Source of the DNA: Sinomonas susongensis
Lineage (GTDB): Bacteria > Actinomycetota > Actinomycetes > Actinomycetales > Micrococcaceae
NCBI RefSeq assembly: GCF_005877005.1
Contig: NZ_SSNH01000008.1
Location: 172,761-236,760 of the forward strand
DNA: 64,000 bases
Direction of reading: 5' to 3'
The notes beneath the pieces were generated by a model. That model did not search any database. It had not been told where the DNA came from and worked only from the letters and a program-made list of their open reading frames with translations. Of the stretch, positions 49,318 to 57,655 are shown one piece after another. How positions within the stretch are numbered: the first letter of the stretch is position 1; every line of letters begins with the position of its first letter. The position numbers and the translations under genes were made by a program.

Positions 49318-50499
49318 TCAGACGGGGGGCCGCGCGACGTGGGCTCGGGCCAGGACGAGCACGAGGGCCTGCCGGTCCGGCTTGCCGTTCGGCAGGAGCG
49401 GCAGCTCGTCGAGTACGAGCCAGGTCTTCGGAGCGAGACGGCCAAGTCGTTCGACGGCGGCGGCCCGCACGATCCCCAGTGCGAGATCGCGCCCCGCGGG
49501 CGGCGTGCCGGGGGCCACCCCCTCGAGGACGACCGCGGCCGCGAGGGCCTGCCCCCACTCGGCGTCCCGCACGCCTGCCACGAAAGCCTCCCGCACGCCG
49601 TCGACGGCCTCGAGTTCCGCCGCGACGCGCGCGGCGGACGCCTTGACGCCGCCGGTGATGACGACGTCGTCGACGCGCCCCAAGACCCGGAGCTGCCCGT
49701 CGGCGGTGAGTTCGCCCAGATCCGATGTGACGAACCAGGGCTCGCCGTCCTCCACGACGAAATGCGCGGCGGTCAGCTCGGGATCGCCCACATAGCCTGC
49801 AGCGACGACGGGACCACCGAGCCGAATCCGGCCGTCCTCGGCGATCCGGACCGAGACCCCCTCGATCGGGAAGCCGTTGTAGACGCACCCGCCGCAGGTC
49901 TCGGCCGAACCGTACGTGGTCACGACTCTGACGCCGGCCTCGGCCGCCCGCTCGAGCAGGCCCGGCGGGATGGGGGCTCCGCCGATCAGGACGGCATTGA
50001 AGCGGCGCAGGAGCTGGGCAAGCCGCAGCGACGGGTCCTCGAGCAGGCGGCGCAGCTGGGTCGGGACGAGGGACGTGAAACGGATCGGATCGGTGAGCTC
50101 CGCGGCGGCGGCTTCGAAAGCCTCCGGCGTGAACCCGTCGGAGAGGTCCATCTCGACCGGCCGGGTCCCGGCGAAGAGCGAGCGCACCAGGACCTGTACC
50201 CCCGCGACGTACTCGAGGGGCAGCGCGAGCAGCCACTGCCCCTCCCCGTGCAGGGCGAATGCCGTGCTCATCGAGGACGCCGCGAGCGCGTCGACGGTCA
50301 ACGCCGTCGCCTTGGGGCTCCCGGTCGACCCGGAGGTGCGGACGACGACGGCGGTCCCCGCGGGCAGCGAGTTCGCCGCAGCCGTGGGCCGCCAGGGCCG
50401 CCAAGCCCCGGAACGACTCCCGCCCGGGCCGAACTCGATCGCGGGGCCCTCCGAGGCGAGCGCCGCAGCGAGCGCCTTGAGGGCAGGGTCCAGGCTCAT
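49318..50499 (-). CDS. menE: o-Succinylbenzoate-CoA ligase
   Basis: The 393-residue AMP-forming enzyme activates o-succinylbenzoate for menaquinone synthesis. Visible motifs are VVVRTSGSTGSPKATALT (P-loop), YGSAETCGGCVYNG, and WFVTSDLGELTADGQLRVLGRVDDVVITGG. It is short for the family because the N-terminal region is reduced, as in other actinobacterial MenE. ATG 50499 lies 14 bases after the menB stop. Confidence 0.9.
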   Translation of the reverse strand: MSLDPALKALAAALASEGPAIEFGPGGSRSGAWRPWRPTAAANSLPAGTAVVVRTSGSTGSPKATALTVDALAASSMSTAFALHGEGQWLLALPLEYVAGVQVLVRSLFAGTRPVEMDLSDGFTPEAFEAAAAELTDPIRFTSLVPTQLRRLLEDPSLRLAQLLRRFNAVLIGGAPIPPGLLERAAEAGVRVVTTYGSAETCGGCVYNGFPIEGVSVRIAEDGRIRLGGPVVAAGYVGDPELTAAHFVVEDGEPWFVTSDLGELTADGQLRVLGRVDDVVITGGVKASAARVAAELEAVDGVREAFVAGVRDAEWGQALAAAVVLEGVAPGTPPAGRDLALGIVRAAAVERLGRLAPKTWLVLDELPLLPNGKPDRQALVLVLARAHVARPPV

Positions 50500-50513
50500 G
50501 GGTTCCTTCCCGA

Positions 50514-51476
50514 TCAGAAGTAGTAGGGGAAGGCCGACCAGTCGGGGTCGCGCTTCTGGAGGAAGGCGTCGCGTCCCTCGACTGCCTCGTCCGTCATGTA
50601 GGCGAGCCGCGTCGCCTCGCCTGCGAAGACCTGCTGGCCCGCGAGTCCGTCGTCGGCGAGGTTGAACGCGAACTTGAGCATCCGGACGGCCTGCGGCGAC
50701 TGGCGCGCGATGTCCGCCGCGTACTCGAGGGCGACTTCTTCCAGCCGCGCATGGTCCACGGCCTCGTTGACCGCACCCATGGCCACCATGTCCTCGGCCG
50801 AGTACTCCCGGGCGAGGAAGAAGATCTCGCGCGCCCGCTTCTGACCGATCTGGCGGGCCAGGAGCGCGGAGCCGTACCCGGCGTCGAACGAGCCGACCGT
50901 CGCGTCGGTCTGCTTGAAGCGGCCGTGTTCGCGGGAGGCGATCGTCAGGTCGGCGACGACGTGCAGCGAGTGGCCGCCGCCGGCCGCCCAGCCGTTGACG
51001 ACGGCGACGACCACCTTGGGCATGGTCCGCATGAGCCGCTGGACCTCGAGGATGTGGAGCCGGCCGGCGCGGGCCGGGTCGATTGTCTCCGCTGTGTCAC
51101 CGGACGCGTACTTGTAGCCCTCGCGTCCCCGGATGCGCTGGTCGCCGCCGGAGCAGAAGGCGTGGCCGCCGTCCTTCGCCGACGGGCCGTTGCCCGTGAG
51201 GAGCACGGTGGCGACGTCTGGCGTCATGCGCGCGTGGTCCAATGCGCGGTAGAGCTCGTCGACCGTGCCGGGCCGGAAGGCGTTGCGGACCTCGGGGCGG
51301 TCGAACGCTATGCGGACCGTGGGGAGGTCGCGCACGATCGTGCCGTCCGGGTCCCGCTCGACTTGCCGATGGTAGGTGAGGTCCTCGAAGTCGAAGCCCT
51401 CGACGACGCGCCACCGGTTGGGGTCGAAGATGTCGGAGACTCGCTCGGGCAGGGCAGGCGCGGCGGAGGCAGTCAC
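50514..51476 (-). CDS. menB: 1,4-dihydroxy-2-naphthoyl-CoA synthase
   Basis: The 320-residue crotonase-fold enzyme closes the second ring in menaquinone synthesis. The family marks are AFCSGGDQRIRG, VNGWAAGGGHSLHVVADLTIAS, DATVGSFDAGYGSALLARQIG (catalytic Asp/Tyr area) and a C-terminal FPYYF. GTG 51476 lies seven bases after a TAGACT -10 element. The frame extends upstream to 52340, but that part overlaps two other genes and is rejected. Confidence 0.94.
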   Translation of the reverse strand: MTASAAPALPERVSDIFDPNRWRVVEGFDFEDLTYHRQVERDPDGTIVRDLPTVRIAFDRPEVRNAFRPGTVDELYRALDHARMTPDVATVLLTGNGPSAKDGGHAFCSGGDQRIRGREGYKYASGDTAETIDPARAGRLHILEVQRLMRTMPKVVVAVVNGWAAGGGHSLHVVADLTIASREHGRFKQTDATVGSFDAGYGSALLARQIGQKRAREIFFLAREYSAEDMVAMGAVNEAVDHARLEEVALEYAADIARQSPQAVRMLKFAFNLADDGLAGQQVFAGEATRLAYMTDEAVEGRDAFLQKRDPDWSAFPYYF

Positions 51477-51483
51477 GGTTGAA

Positions 51484-51489
51484 AGTCTA
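51484..51489 (-). promoter_or_regulatory. -10 element (TAGACT) of menB-menE-menA, leaderless type
   Basis: TAGACT on the minus strand ends seven bases before GTG 51476. Confidence 0.5.
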
Positions 51490-51525
51490 GTCGCGCCCTC
51501 CCGGGGCCTTCGCCCCGGCTGCCGG

Positions 51526-51963
51526 CTACGAGATGCAGAACTCGTTCCCCTCGGGATCCGCCATGGTGTACCAGGAGTGGGGCCCCTCCGCGGCCTCCCA
51601 CAGGAAGGTGGCCCCACGCGCCTCGAGCTTCGCGCGCACGGCGTCCTTGTCGTCGCCGTCGAGCCGTACGTCCCAGTGCACGCGGTTCTTGCCGGTCTTC
51701 CCCTCGGGCACGGCTTGGAAGAGGATCCGCCGGCGATCGCGTCGGCTGAGTTCATCCTCGGGGGCGATCGCCTGGGCGCTCGCCCACACGAGCACCCCGT
51801 TCCGCGTCGTCGTCTCCTCTTCGGTCGCGTAGCCCTCCGCGACCATGCGGCGGATGAAGTCCTCGTTGCTCGGCTCAACCGCCCAGCCGAGGGTCTCGGC
51901 CCACCACTCGGCCTGTGCGTGGGGGTCGTCCGCGTCCACCACCATCTGGATCCCGTATGCCAT
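51526..51963 (-). CDS. VOC-superfamily (glyoxalase-like) protein
   Basis: The 145-residue protein is a single VOC fold of two beta-alpha-beta modules: MVVDADDPHAQAEWWAETLGWAVE, then a second module with NRVHWDVRLDG and a terminal WYTMADPEGNEFCIS, typical of the glyoxalase/bleomycin-resistance superfamily. Metal ligands cannot be assigned safely. ATG 51963 follows a TAGCTT -10 element by six bases, so it has its own leaderless promoter. Confidence 0.82.
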   Translation of the reverse strand: MAYGIQMVVDADDPHAQAEWWAETLGWAVEPSNEDFIRRMVAEGYATEEETTTRNGVLVWASAQAIAPEDELSRRDRRRILFQAVPEGKTGKNRVHWDVRLDGDDKDAVRAKLEARGATFLWEAAEGPHSWYTMADPEGNEFCIS

Positions 51964-51969
51964 GGCTCA

Positions 51970-51975
51970 AAGCTA
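51970..51975 (-). promoter_or_regulatory. -10 element (TAGCTT) of the VOC gene, leaderless type
   Basis: TAGCTT on the minus strand ends six bases before ATG 51963. Confidence 0.45.
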
Positions 51976-52012
51976 GGCTCCCCCTGCTCCCTCGGGAAGG
52001 GAACGAGGGCCG

Positions 52013-52768
52013 CTACTGGAGCGAGGAGAGGTCCAGCGTGTACAGCAGCACCACCGAGAGCAGGTTCTTGAGGGCGTGCAGCGAGATGCTGAACGCGAGG
52101 TTGTTGCCCGTCCATGCGTATGCGAACACGAGCACGGCCCCCAGCCCGAGGTACGGGGCCAGGGTCTGGAGGGTGAACGCGTCGCTGCTCAGGACGTGCA
52201 GGGACGCGAAGAGGACGGCCGAGAGGACGTAGCAGACCCAGCGGTTGAGGTAGAGGCTCAGCTTGCCGATCATGAGGTGCCGGAAGACGAATTCCTCGAC
52301 GAAGGGGCCGAGGACAACGAGCAGCGGCACAGTGAACCACGAGGGCACCCCTTCCACGACCGACTGGACGCTCTCCTGGTTCCGGGAGATCTGGGCACCG
52401 CCCGCGAGGCTCACGACGATCGCCGTCACGACGAGCATGCCGACCAGCATGAGCGGCAGGATGCCGATCGTGAACCAGGGGCGCGAGGCGAGGATCCGCA
52501 CGTCCCGGGAGACGTAGGCGTGGGCGGCGACGACGGCGACGATGAACACGACTCCGTACACCGCGAGGTTGAGGAGGTACGAGCCGATGACCGGATTCGC
52601 GCGGAGCCAGGCCACGTCTTGGAGGGGCAGGAAGGCCGCGGCGAGGGGGAGGAAGGCGTAGAGGACGACGGCGAGGGCGTCCGTTCCCGTGAAGCGCCCG
52701 AAGCGACGGGCCGGCGCCGGGTCTCCCGGCCGGCGTCGGGCGGGGGGCATCGAATGTACAGTTCGCAT
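52013..52768 (-). CDS. CPBP-family intramembrane protease
   Basis: The protein (251 residues from this start) has about seven membrane helices and the three CPBP/Abi motifs: VEEFVFRHLMIG (EExxxR), FASLHVLSS and FSISLHALKNLL. These form the glutamate-based active site of Rce1-type proteases. In actinobacteria the substrates are not known. The start is uncertain: ATG 52768 and ATG 52750 are both in frame, neither with a good binding site, and the frame continues to 52894 across the promoter of the divergent thiolase gene. Confidence 0.8.
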   Translation of the reverse strand: MRTVHSMPPARRRPGDPAPARRFGRFTGTDALAVVLYAFLPLAAAFLPLQDVAWLRANPVIGSYLLNLAVYGVVFIVAVVAAHAYVSRDVRILASRPWFTIGILPLMLVGMLVVTAIVVSLAGGAQISRNQESVQSVVEGVPSWFTVPLLVVLGPFVEEFVFRHLMIGKLSLYLNRWVCYVLSAVLFASLHVLSSDAFTLQTLAPYLGLGAVLVFAYAWTGNNLAFSISLHALKNLLSVVLLYTLDLSSLQ

Positions 52769-52816
52769 TTGCCGGTGGAACGAGCGGGCCGCAGAGAGCG
52801 TTCCGGAGGTCACGGG

Positions 52817-52844
52817 TTGACCCTGTGGGCGGCGCGGGTAATCT
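52817..52844 (+). promoter_or_regulatory. Promoter of the thiolase operon
   Basis: TTGACC (52817-52822), 16 bases, TAATCT (52839-52844). The predicted start, near 52851, coincides with the first base of the shared operator. Confidence 0.55.
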
Positions 52845-52850
52845 TTATAG

Positions 52851-52867
52851 AACGAACGGTCGGTAAT
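52851..52867 (+). promoter_or_regulatory. PaaR-type operator candidate, copy A
   Basis: AACGAACGGTCGGTAAT contains CGAACGGTCGGTAA, close to the pseudo-palindrome that I recall for TetR-family PaaR (CNAACGNNCGTTNG). The same CGAACGGYCGGT core recurs in front of paaZ at 57.57 kb. Confidence 0.6.
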
Positions 52868-52911
52868 TTGATCGAGTGCCGGCTCGGACCCCAACGCATA
52901 AGGATGTGCTC

Positions 52912-54138
52912 ATGGCTGAGGCCTTTCTGATCGGCGGCGCGCGGACTCCCGTGGGCCGGTACGGCGGTTCCCTCTCCTCCGTCCGACCGGACGACCTCGC
53001 GGCGCTGACGGTCAAGGCTGCTGTCGAGCGTGCTGGGATCGATCCGGCAGCAGTGGACGAGGTGATCCTCGGCAACGCGAACGGGGCGGGCGAGGAGAAC
53101 CGGAACGTCGCACGGATGGCGTGGCTGCTCGCGGGCTACCCCGACAGCGTCCCCGGGATCACCGTGAACCGCCTGTGCGCGTCCGGGCTCTCGGCGATCA
53201 TCATGGCGAGCCACATGGTCAAGGCCGGCGCCGCGGATCTCGTCGTGGCAGGTGGCGTCGAGTCGATGAGCCGCGCGCCCTGGGTGATGGAGAAGCCGGA
53301 CAAGGCCTTCGCAAAGCCGGGCGCGGTGTTCGACACTTCGATCGGGTGGCGGTTCACGAACCCCGCGTTCCTCTCCGGCGAGCTCTCCCGGGACGGGAAG
53401 ACGACGTATTCGATGCCGGAGACCGCAGAGGAGGTCGCCCGGGTGTTCGGGACCTCGCGGGAGGACTGCGACGCGTTTGCCGTGCGCTCCCACGAGCGCG
53501 CCCTCGCGGCAATCGAGGCGGGTCGGTTCGGTGAGGAGATCGTGCCCGTCACAGTCGCTGGGAGGAAGGGCGCGAGCACCGTCGTCGATACCGACGAGGG
53601 GCCGCGCCCCGGGACGACGGCTGAGGTCCTCGCCGGGCTCCGGCCCGTCGTCAAGGGCGGTTCGGTTGTGACGGCGGGGAACGCGTCCTCGCTCAACGAC
53701 GGCGCCTCGGCGATCGTGGTCGCCTCCGAGGCCGCAGTCGACCGATTCGGCCTCGCACCCCGGGCGCGCATCCTCGACGGGGCCTCGGCGGGCGTGGCAC
53801 CGGAGATCATGGGGATGGGTCCCGTCCCCGCGACCCGGAAGGTGCTCGAGCGGACCGGTCTCTCGGTGGGCGACCTCGGCGCAGTGGAGCTCAACGAGGC
53901 CTTCGCCTCCCAGTCGCTCGCCGTCATGCGCGAGCTCAAGCTCGACGAGGACATCGTCAACGCCGACGGCGGCGCGATCGCGCTCGGCCACCCGCTCGGT
54001 TCCTCCGGCTCCCGCCTCGTGGTGACGCTTCTCGGAAGGATGGAGCGCGAGCTGGCCGGCGAGGGCCGCAGGCTCGGGCTCGCGACGATGTGCGTGGGTG
54101 TCGGGCAGGGCACGGCCCTCCTCGTGGAAGGCGTGTGA
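52912..54138 (+). CDS. Acyl-CoA thiolase (beta-ketoadipyl/acetyl-CoA acyltransferase type)
   Basis: The 408-residue thiolase has the nucleophilic cysteine in NRLCASGLSAII, VELNEAFASQ, GGAIALGHPLGSSGSR and the second active-site cysteine in ATMCVGVGQG. It would perform the final thiolytic cleavage of a 3-oxoacyl-CoA. The operon with hydratase and dehydrogenase genes and the operator shared with paaZ suggest the phenylacetate pathway (PaaJ role). AAGGATG precedes ATG 52912. The stop overlaps the next start by one base. Confidence 0.88.
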   Translation: MAEAFLIGGARTPVGRYGGSLSSVRPDDLAALTVKAAVERAGIDPAAVDEVILGNANGAGEENRNVARMAWLLAGYPDSVPGITVNRLCASGLSAIIMASHMVKAGAADLVVAGGVESMSRAPWVMEKPDKAFAKPGAVFDTSIGWRFTNPAFLSGELSRDGKTTYSMPETAEEVARVFGTSREDCDAFAVRSHERALAAIEAGRFGEEIVPVTVAGRKGASTVVDTDEGPRPGTTAEVLAGLRPVVKGGSVVTAGNASSLNDGASAIVVASEAAVDRFGLAPRARILDGASAGVAPEIMGMGPVPATRKVLERTGLSVGDLGAVELNEAFASQSLAVMRELKLDEDIVNADGGAIALGHPLGSSGSRLVVTLLGRMERELAGEGRRLGLATMCVGVGQGTALLVEGV

Positions 54139-54989
54139 TGGCGGCGGAACCGCTTTCCGGCACGGAGGACGGCGCCGCCGCGACGCGGCTGGACACGTCG
54201 GGCTTCACGACCCTGCTCGTCGCCGAGCACGGAGACCGCCTGCACGTGACGCTGCACCGGCCGGACGTCCGCAACGCGATCGACGCGACCATGGTCGGCG
54301 AGCTCCACACCGTGTGCGCCTACCTCGAGGCCAACCCGAAGGTGCTGATCATCTCGGGCACGCGCGCGGACCCCGAAACCGGTGCCAAGGGGATCTTCGC
54401 CTCGGGCGCGGACATCGCCCAGCTGCGGGAGCGCCGTCGTGATGACGCCCTCGCGGGAATCAACTCGACAGTCTTCGACCGGATCGCGAAACTGCCGATG
54501 CCTGTCATCGCCGCCCTCGAGGGCTACGCGCTCGGGGGCGGTGCCGAGCTCGCCTACGCGGCCGACTTCCGCATCGGGACGCCGAGCCTCCGAATGGGCA
54601 ACCCGGAAACGGGTCTCGGGATCATGGCCGCCGCCGGCGCGACGTGGCGGCTGCGCGAGCTTGTGGGGGAGCCGCTCGCGAAGGAAGTCCTGCTCGCGGG
54701 CCGGGTCCTGGACGGGCAGGAATGCCTCGACGCCGGCCTGATCACGGAGCTCGTCGAGCCCGAGGAGCTCCTGCCGGCCGCGGACAGGCTCGCGGACCGG
54801 ATCGGCCGCCAGGATCCCCTGGCGGTGCGGATCTCCAAGGCTGTGTTCCACACCCCGCGGGAGGTCCACCCGCTCATCGACACGCTGGCCCAGGGAATGC
54901 TGTTCGAGTCCGAGGCCAAGTTCGAGCGCATGCAGGCCTTCCTCGAGAAGGGGAACAGCGCCGAGAAGAACAGGAAGAAGCAGCCATGA
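54138..54989 (+). CDS. Enoyl-CoA hydratase/isomerase-family protein
   Basis: The 283-residue crotonase-fold enzyme has the oxyanion regions FASGADIAQLRERR and ALEGYALGGGAELAYAADFRIG and the catalytic segment GNPETGLGIMAAAGATWRLRELVG. It fits the PaaF/PaaG role in phenylacetate degradation: hydration or isomerisation of ring-opened CoA esters. Translational coupling on both sides (TGATG before, ATGA after) places it in one complex-like operon. Confidence 0.87.
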   Translation: MAAEPLSGTEDGAAATRLDTSGFTTLLVAEHGDRLHVTLHRPDVRNAIDATMVGELHTVCAYLEANPKVLIISGTRADPETGAKGIFASGADIAQLRERRRDDALAGINSTVFDRIAKLPMPVIAALEGYALGGGAELAYAADFRIGTPSLRMGNPETGLGIMAAAGATWRLRELVGEPLAKEVLLAGRVLDGQECLDAGLITELVEPEELLPAADRLADRIGRQDPLAVRISKAVFHTPREVHPLIDTLAQGMLFESEAKFERMQAFLEKGNSAEKNRKKQP

Positions 54990-55900
54990 ACATCGAAGAC
55001 GCCCTCAACGAAGCCCTCGGCGAGAAGACCGGCCCTGCCGTTCCGCTTGCTGACGGCCTTCCCGCCACCGTCGGCGTCCTGGGCGGCGGCCGCATGGGCG
55101 CTGGGATCGCGCACGCCTTCCTGGTCAAGGGAGCGAAGGTCGTCGTGGTCGAACGCGACGATGAGGCCGCGCAGGGTGCGCGTAGCCGCGTCGAGTCCTC
55201 GGTGGCCGCATCGGTCGAGCGCGGGGCGGCGAGCGTCAGGGCCGAGGAGCTCATGGCGGACTTCGCCACCTCCGTCGACTACGCGGACTTCGCGTTCTGC
55301 GACCTCGTCGTCGAGGCCGTTCCCGAGGATCCCACGCTCAAGGCCACCGCGCTCGCCGCCGTCGAGGAGCAGATCTCGCCCCACGCGTGGCTCGCGACGA
55401 ACACTTCCTCGCTCTCGATCACCGGCCTCGCAGCCTCGCTCGAGCGCCCCGCCCAGTTCCTCGGCCTGCACTTCTTCAACCCGGTCCCGGCGTCGACGCT
55501 CATCGAGGTCGTGGTCGGGGAGAGCACCGCGGAGGCCACCGTCGCGGCCGCCCGCCGCTGGGTCAGCGCCCTGGGCAAGACCGCCGTCGTCGTCAAGGAC
55601 GCCCCGGGCTTCGCCTCCTCCCGGCTCGGCGTGGCCATCGCGCTCGAGGCCATGCGCATGCTCGAGGAGGGCGTCGCCGACGCCGAGGACATCGACAATG
55701 CCATGGTCCTCGGCTACAGGCACCCCGTCGGCCCGCTCAAGACCACGGACATCGTCGGCCTCGACGTGCGCCTCGGCATCGCGGAATACCTCCAGAAGAC
55801 CCTCGGCGAGCGCTTCGCCCCGCCCCAGATCCTCCGCGACAAGGTCGCCGACGGACACCTCGGCCGCAAGACGGGCAAGGGCTTCTACGACTGGTCCTGA
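54986..55900 (+). CDS. 3-hydroxyacyl-CoA dehydrogenase
   Basis: The 304-residue NAD-dependent enzyme has VGVLGGGRMGAGIAHAFLVKG (dinucleotide loop), LVVEAVPEDPTLK, NTSSLSITGLAA, GLHFFNPVP (catalytic His) and DAPGFASSRL, with the C-terminal HADH domain ending in GRKTGKGFYDWS. In this context it matches PaaH, oxidising 3-hydroxyadipyl-CoA. A disordered segment of about 20 residues precedes the Rossmann fold. Confidence 0.9.
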   Translation: MNIEDALNEALGEKTGPAVPLADGLPATVGVLGGGRMGAGIAHAFLVKGAKVVVVERDDEAAQGARSRVESSVAASVERGAASVRAEELMADFATSVDYADFAFCDLVVEAVPEDPTLKATALAAVEEQISPHAWLATNTSSLSITGLAASLERPAQFLGLHFFNPVPASTLIEVVVGESTAEATVAAARRWVSALGKTAVVVKDAPGFASSRLGVAIALEAMRMLEEGVADAEDIDNAMVLGYRHPVGPLKTTDIVGLDVRLGIAEYLQKTLGERFAPPQILRDKVADGHLGRKTGKGFYDWS

Positions 55901-55919
55901 TCCACGCCGAAGCGGCGGG

Positions 55920-55925
55920 TAAGCT
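55920..55925 (+). promoter_or_regulatory. -10 element (TAAGCT) of the phosphatase gene, leaderless type
   Basis: TAAGCT ends six bases before ATG 55932. Confidence 0.5.
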
Positions 55926-55931
55926 CGGCCC

Positions 55932-56672
55932 ATGGACGCCGAGGACCGGGCAGCCGGGCACGAGAACGCCGTCCCGTGGGAAGGCGCGGTGAACGCGCGC
56001 CGCGTGCTCGGATCGGTTTACCGCATGGGCCGCAGCGAGTGGCTCACCGAGCGGGGCTGGCGGCAGATGTACGACGACGGCGTCCGCACCGTGATCGACC
56101 TGCGGAATCCGGGCGAGCGGCGGCGCAGGCCGACCGACCCGGAGGTGCAGGCGGAGGCGATGGCAGGCATCGACGTCGTGAACGCCCCGACCGAGGACCC
56201 GGAGCACCCCGAGCTCGCCGACCTGTTCGCCCGTCAGGTCCCGCCGTACCTCAACCACCCGAACGGGTATGCGGGCATCGTCCGGCTCTTCCCCGAGCGG
56301 ATCGTCGCCGTGTTCCGGGCGATTGCGGAGGCTCCGGGCGGCGTCGTCGTCCACTGCTCCGCCGGGCGCGACCGCACGGGGATCATCGTGACCCTCCTGC
56401 TCCAGCTGGCCGATCCCGCGGTCGCCCAGGAGGTGGCTGCCGCACAGTACGAGGCGAGCGTCCGGAGCATCAACGAATGGCACCGGATCAGTCCGTTCAA
56501 GCACCCTTACGAGCGCTACCAGGAGGCCGAGGAGCTCGCGCCGATCCTCGCCGAGCGGCAGGCGGCGCTCGCCGAGTTCGGCGCGGGGATCGACGCCGAG
56601 GAGTACCTCCTGGAGCATGGCCTCACGCGCGAGGAGCTCGAGCGGGTGCGCTCGAAGCTGGGCTCGCGCTGA
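55932..56672 (+). CDS. PtpB-like tyrosine phosphatase-family protein
   Basis: The 246-residue protein has the phosphatase loop VVHCSAGRDRTGIIV (HCxxGxxR), an upstream aspartate-bearing region TVIDLRNPGERRR and a helical C-terminus. The DRNP/lid layout resembles Mycobacterium PtpB and related bacterial dual-specificity enzymes. It may act on phosphoproteins or phosphoinositides; the context gives no hint. No signal peptide is visible. Confidence 0.87.
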   Translation: MDAEDRAAGHENAVPWEGAVNARRVLGSVYRMGRSEWLTERGWRQMYDDGVRTVIDLRNPGERRRRPTDPEVQAEAMAGIDVVNAPTEDPEHPELADLFARQVPPYLNHPNGYAGIVRLFPERIVAVFRAIAEAPGGVVVHCSAGRDRTGIIVTLLLQLADPAVAQEVAAAQYEASVRSINEWHRISPFKHPYERYQEAEELAPILAERQAALAEFGAGIDAEEYLLEHGLTREELERVRSKLGSR

Positions 56673-56684
56673 AGCTGGTGCCGC

Positions 56685-57476
56685 CTACCGGACGAACGGC
56701 CGCACTGACGGCACGTAGCCGAGCGCGTAGCCGGTCGCCGTGGGGTGGAACGAGGCCGGGTCACCGGGGGTGAAGGGGTGGATCCACGGCGAAGGGGAAC
56801 CGAGCCCGTGGCCGAGGAACGCCCAGGTCACGTCCGCGTAGGAGGCCCCGTGGGTCACCGCGGCCGTGGCGATCGTCGCGTTCAGCAGTGCCGTGGCCCC
56901 GTTGATCTGCGCGGCGGCCGGCTGCTCGGCCGGCGGAAGTCCGGAGACCGTGAAGAGCATCGGGTACCCGGTGAGCGTGATGTGGGCGCCGGGCGCCTTG
57001 GACCGGACGGCGGCGATCGTGGCCTGGAGCTTCGCCGGCAGATGCGGGAGCAGGACGAAGACCGAGTTGTAGAGGGCCGCAGAGCAGGCCGTCGCGGACG
57101 GGTTCACCACGCACGCCCCGGAGACCTGGGCATCGCCGACGTCGTTGGCCCCGATGGTGATCGTCACGTCGCGGACGCCGGACGGGACGAGTGGTGCCTG
57201 CTTTGCGATGACGTCGGCCGTCGTCGCGCCGTAGCAGGCGAGGTTCGACTGGGCGCCGAGGAGCGCCGGGTACGAGCCTGGCGTCTGGAGGCAAGCGTTG
57301 AGGTAGGTCCCGCCGCCGGTGCCAGCGGCGATCGAGTCGCCGAGCGCAACGTACGACAGCGGGGGTGCGGCTGCCGCGGGCAGCGTGGCGATGCCCGTGA
57401 CGAGGCCGAGGGCCGCGAGGACGGCCAGGATGAGACGCGCGATTCGTGCCGTTGGGCGGGGGGTGGTGGCGACCAT
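56685..57476 (-). CDS. Secreted SGNH/GDSL hydrolase
   Basis: The 263-residue protein has a signal peptide (IARLILAVLAALGLVTG, cleaved near AAAA) and a GDSL-type domain: SYVALGDSIAAGTGGG (nucleophile Ser), ITIGANDVGDA (block III Asn) and the C-terminal SFHPTATGYALGY (catalytic His). It resembles actinobacterial secreted lipases/esterases of the SGNH group. Several cysteines suggest disulfides. ATG 57476 lies six bases after TATCGT. Confidence 0.88.
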   Translation of the reverse strand: MVATTPRPTARIARLILAVLAALGLVTGIATLPAAAAPPLSYVALGDSIAAGTGGGTYLNACLQTPGSYPALLGAQSNLACYGATTADVIAKQAPLVPSGVRDVTITIGANDVGDAQVSGACVVNPSATACSAALYNSVFVLLPHLPAKLQATIAAVRSKAPGAHITLTGYPMLFTVSGLPPAEQPAAAQINGATALLNATIATAAVTHGASYADVTWAFLGHGLGSPSPWIHPFTPGDPASFHPTATGYALGYVPSVRPFVR

Positions 57477-57482
57477 GGCGCC

Positions 57483-57488
57483 ACGATA
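57483..57488 (-). promoter_or_regulatory. -10 element (TATCGT) of the SGNH hydrolase gene, leaderless type
   Basis: TATCGT on the minus strand ends six bases before ATG 57476. Confidence 0.5.
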
Positions 57489-57557
57489 GGACTCCGGTGC
57501 CGAGCGCACTAGGGCCGGCGGCCCCGGATGTGTCTCGCGCAGGGCGGGGCGGTTGTG

Positions 57558-57563
57558 TATCCT
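57558..57563 (+). promoter_or_regulatory. -10 element (TATCCT) of paaZ
   Basis: TATCCT puts the predicted start at about 57570, directly at the operator candidate. A -35 box is not obvious. Confidence 0.5.
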
Positions 57564-57570
57564 AGTTCCA

Positions 57571-57593
57571 TTACCGAACGGCCGGTCAGTAAT
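57571..57593 (+). promoter_or_regulatory. PaaR-type operator candidate, copy B
   Basis: The segment contains ACCGAACGGCCGGTCAGTAA. Its CGAACGGCCGGT core matches copy A (CGAACGGTCGGT) at 11 of 12 positions, and both are followed by a TAAT sequence. The distance from the -10 box is the same within one base in both promoters. Confidence 0.6.
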
Positions 57594-57655
57594 TGACGCT
57601 CCGGCGCCAGGGACAGGCCGGCCCCCGGAGACCCCATGGGAAGGAACCGTCGACG

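Noticed and set aside
50514..52340. Extension of menB to 608 codons
   Set aside because: It would overlap the VOC and CPBP genes; the TAGACT promoter and GTG at 51476 explain the start.
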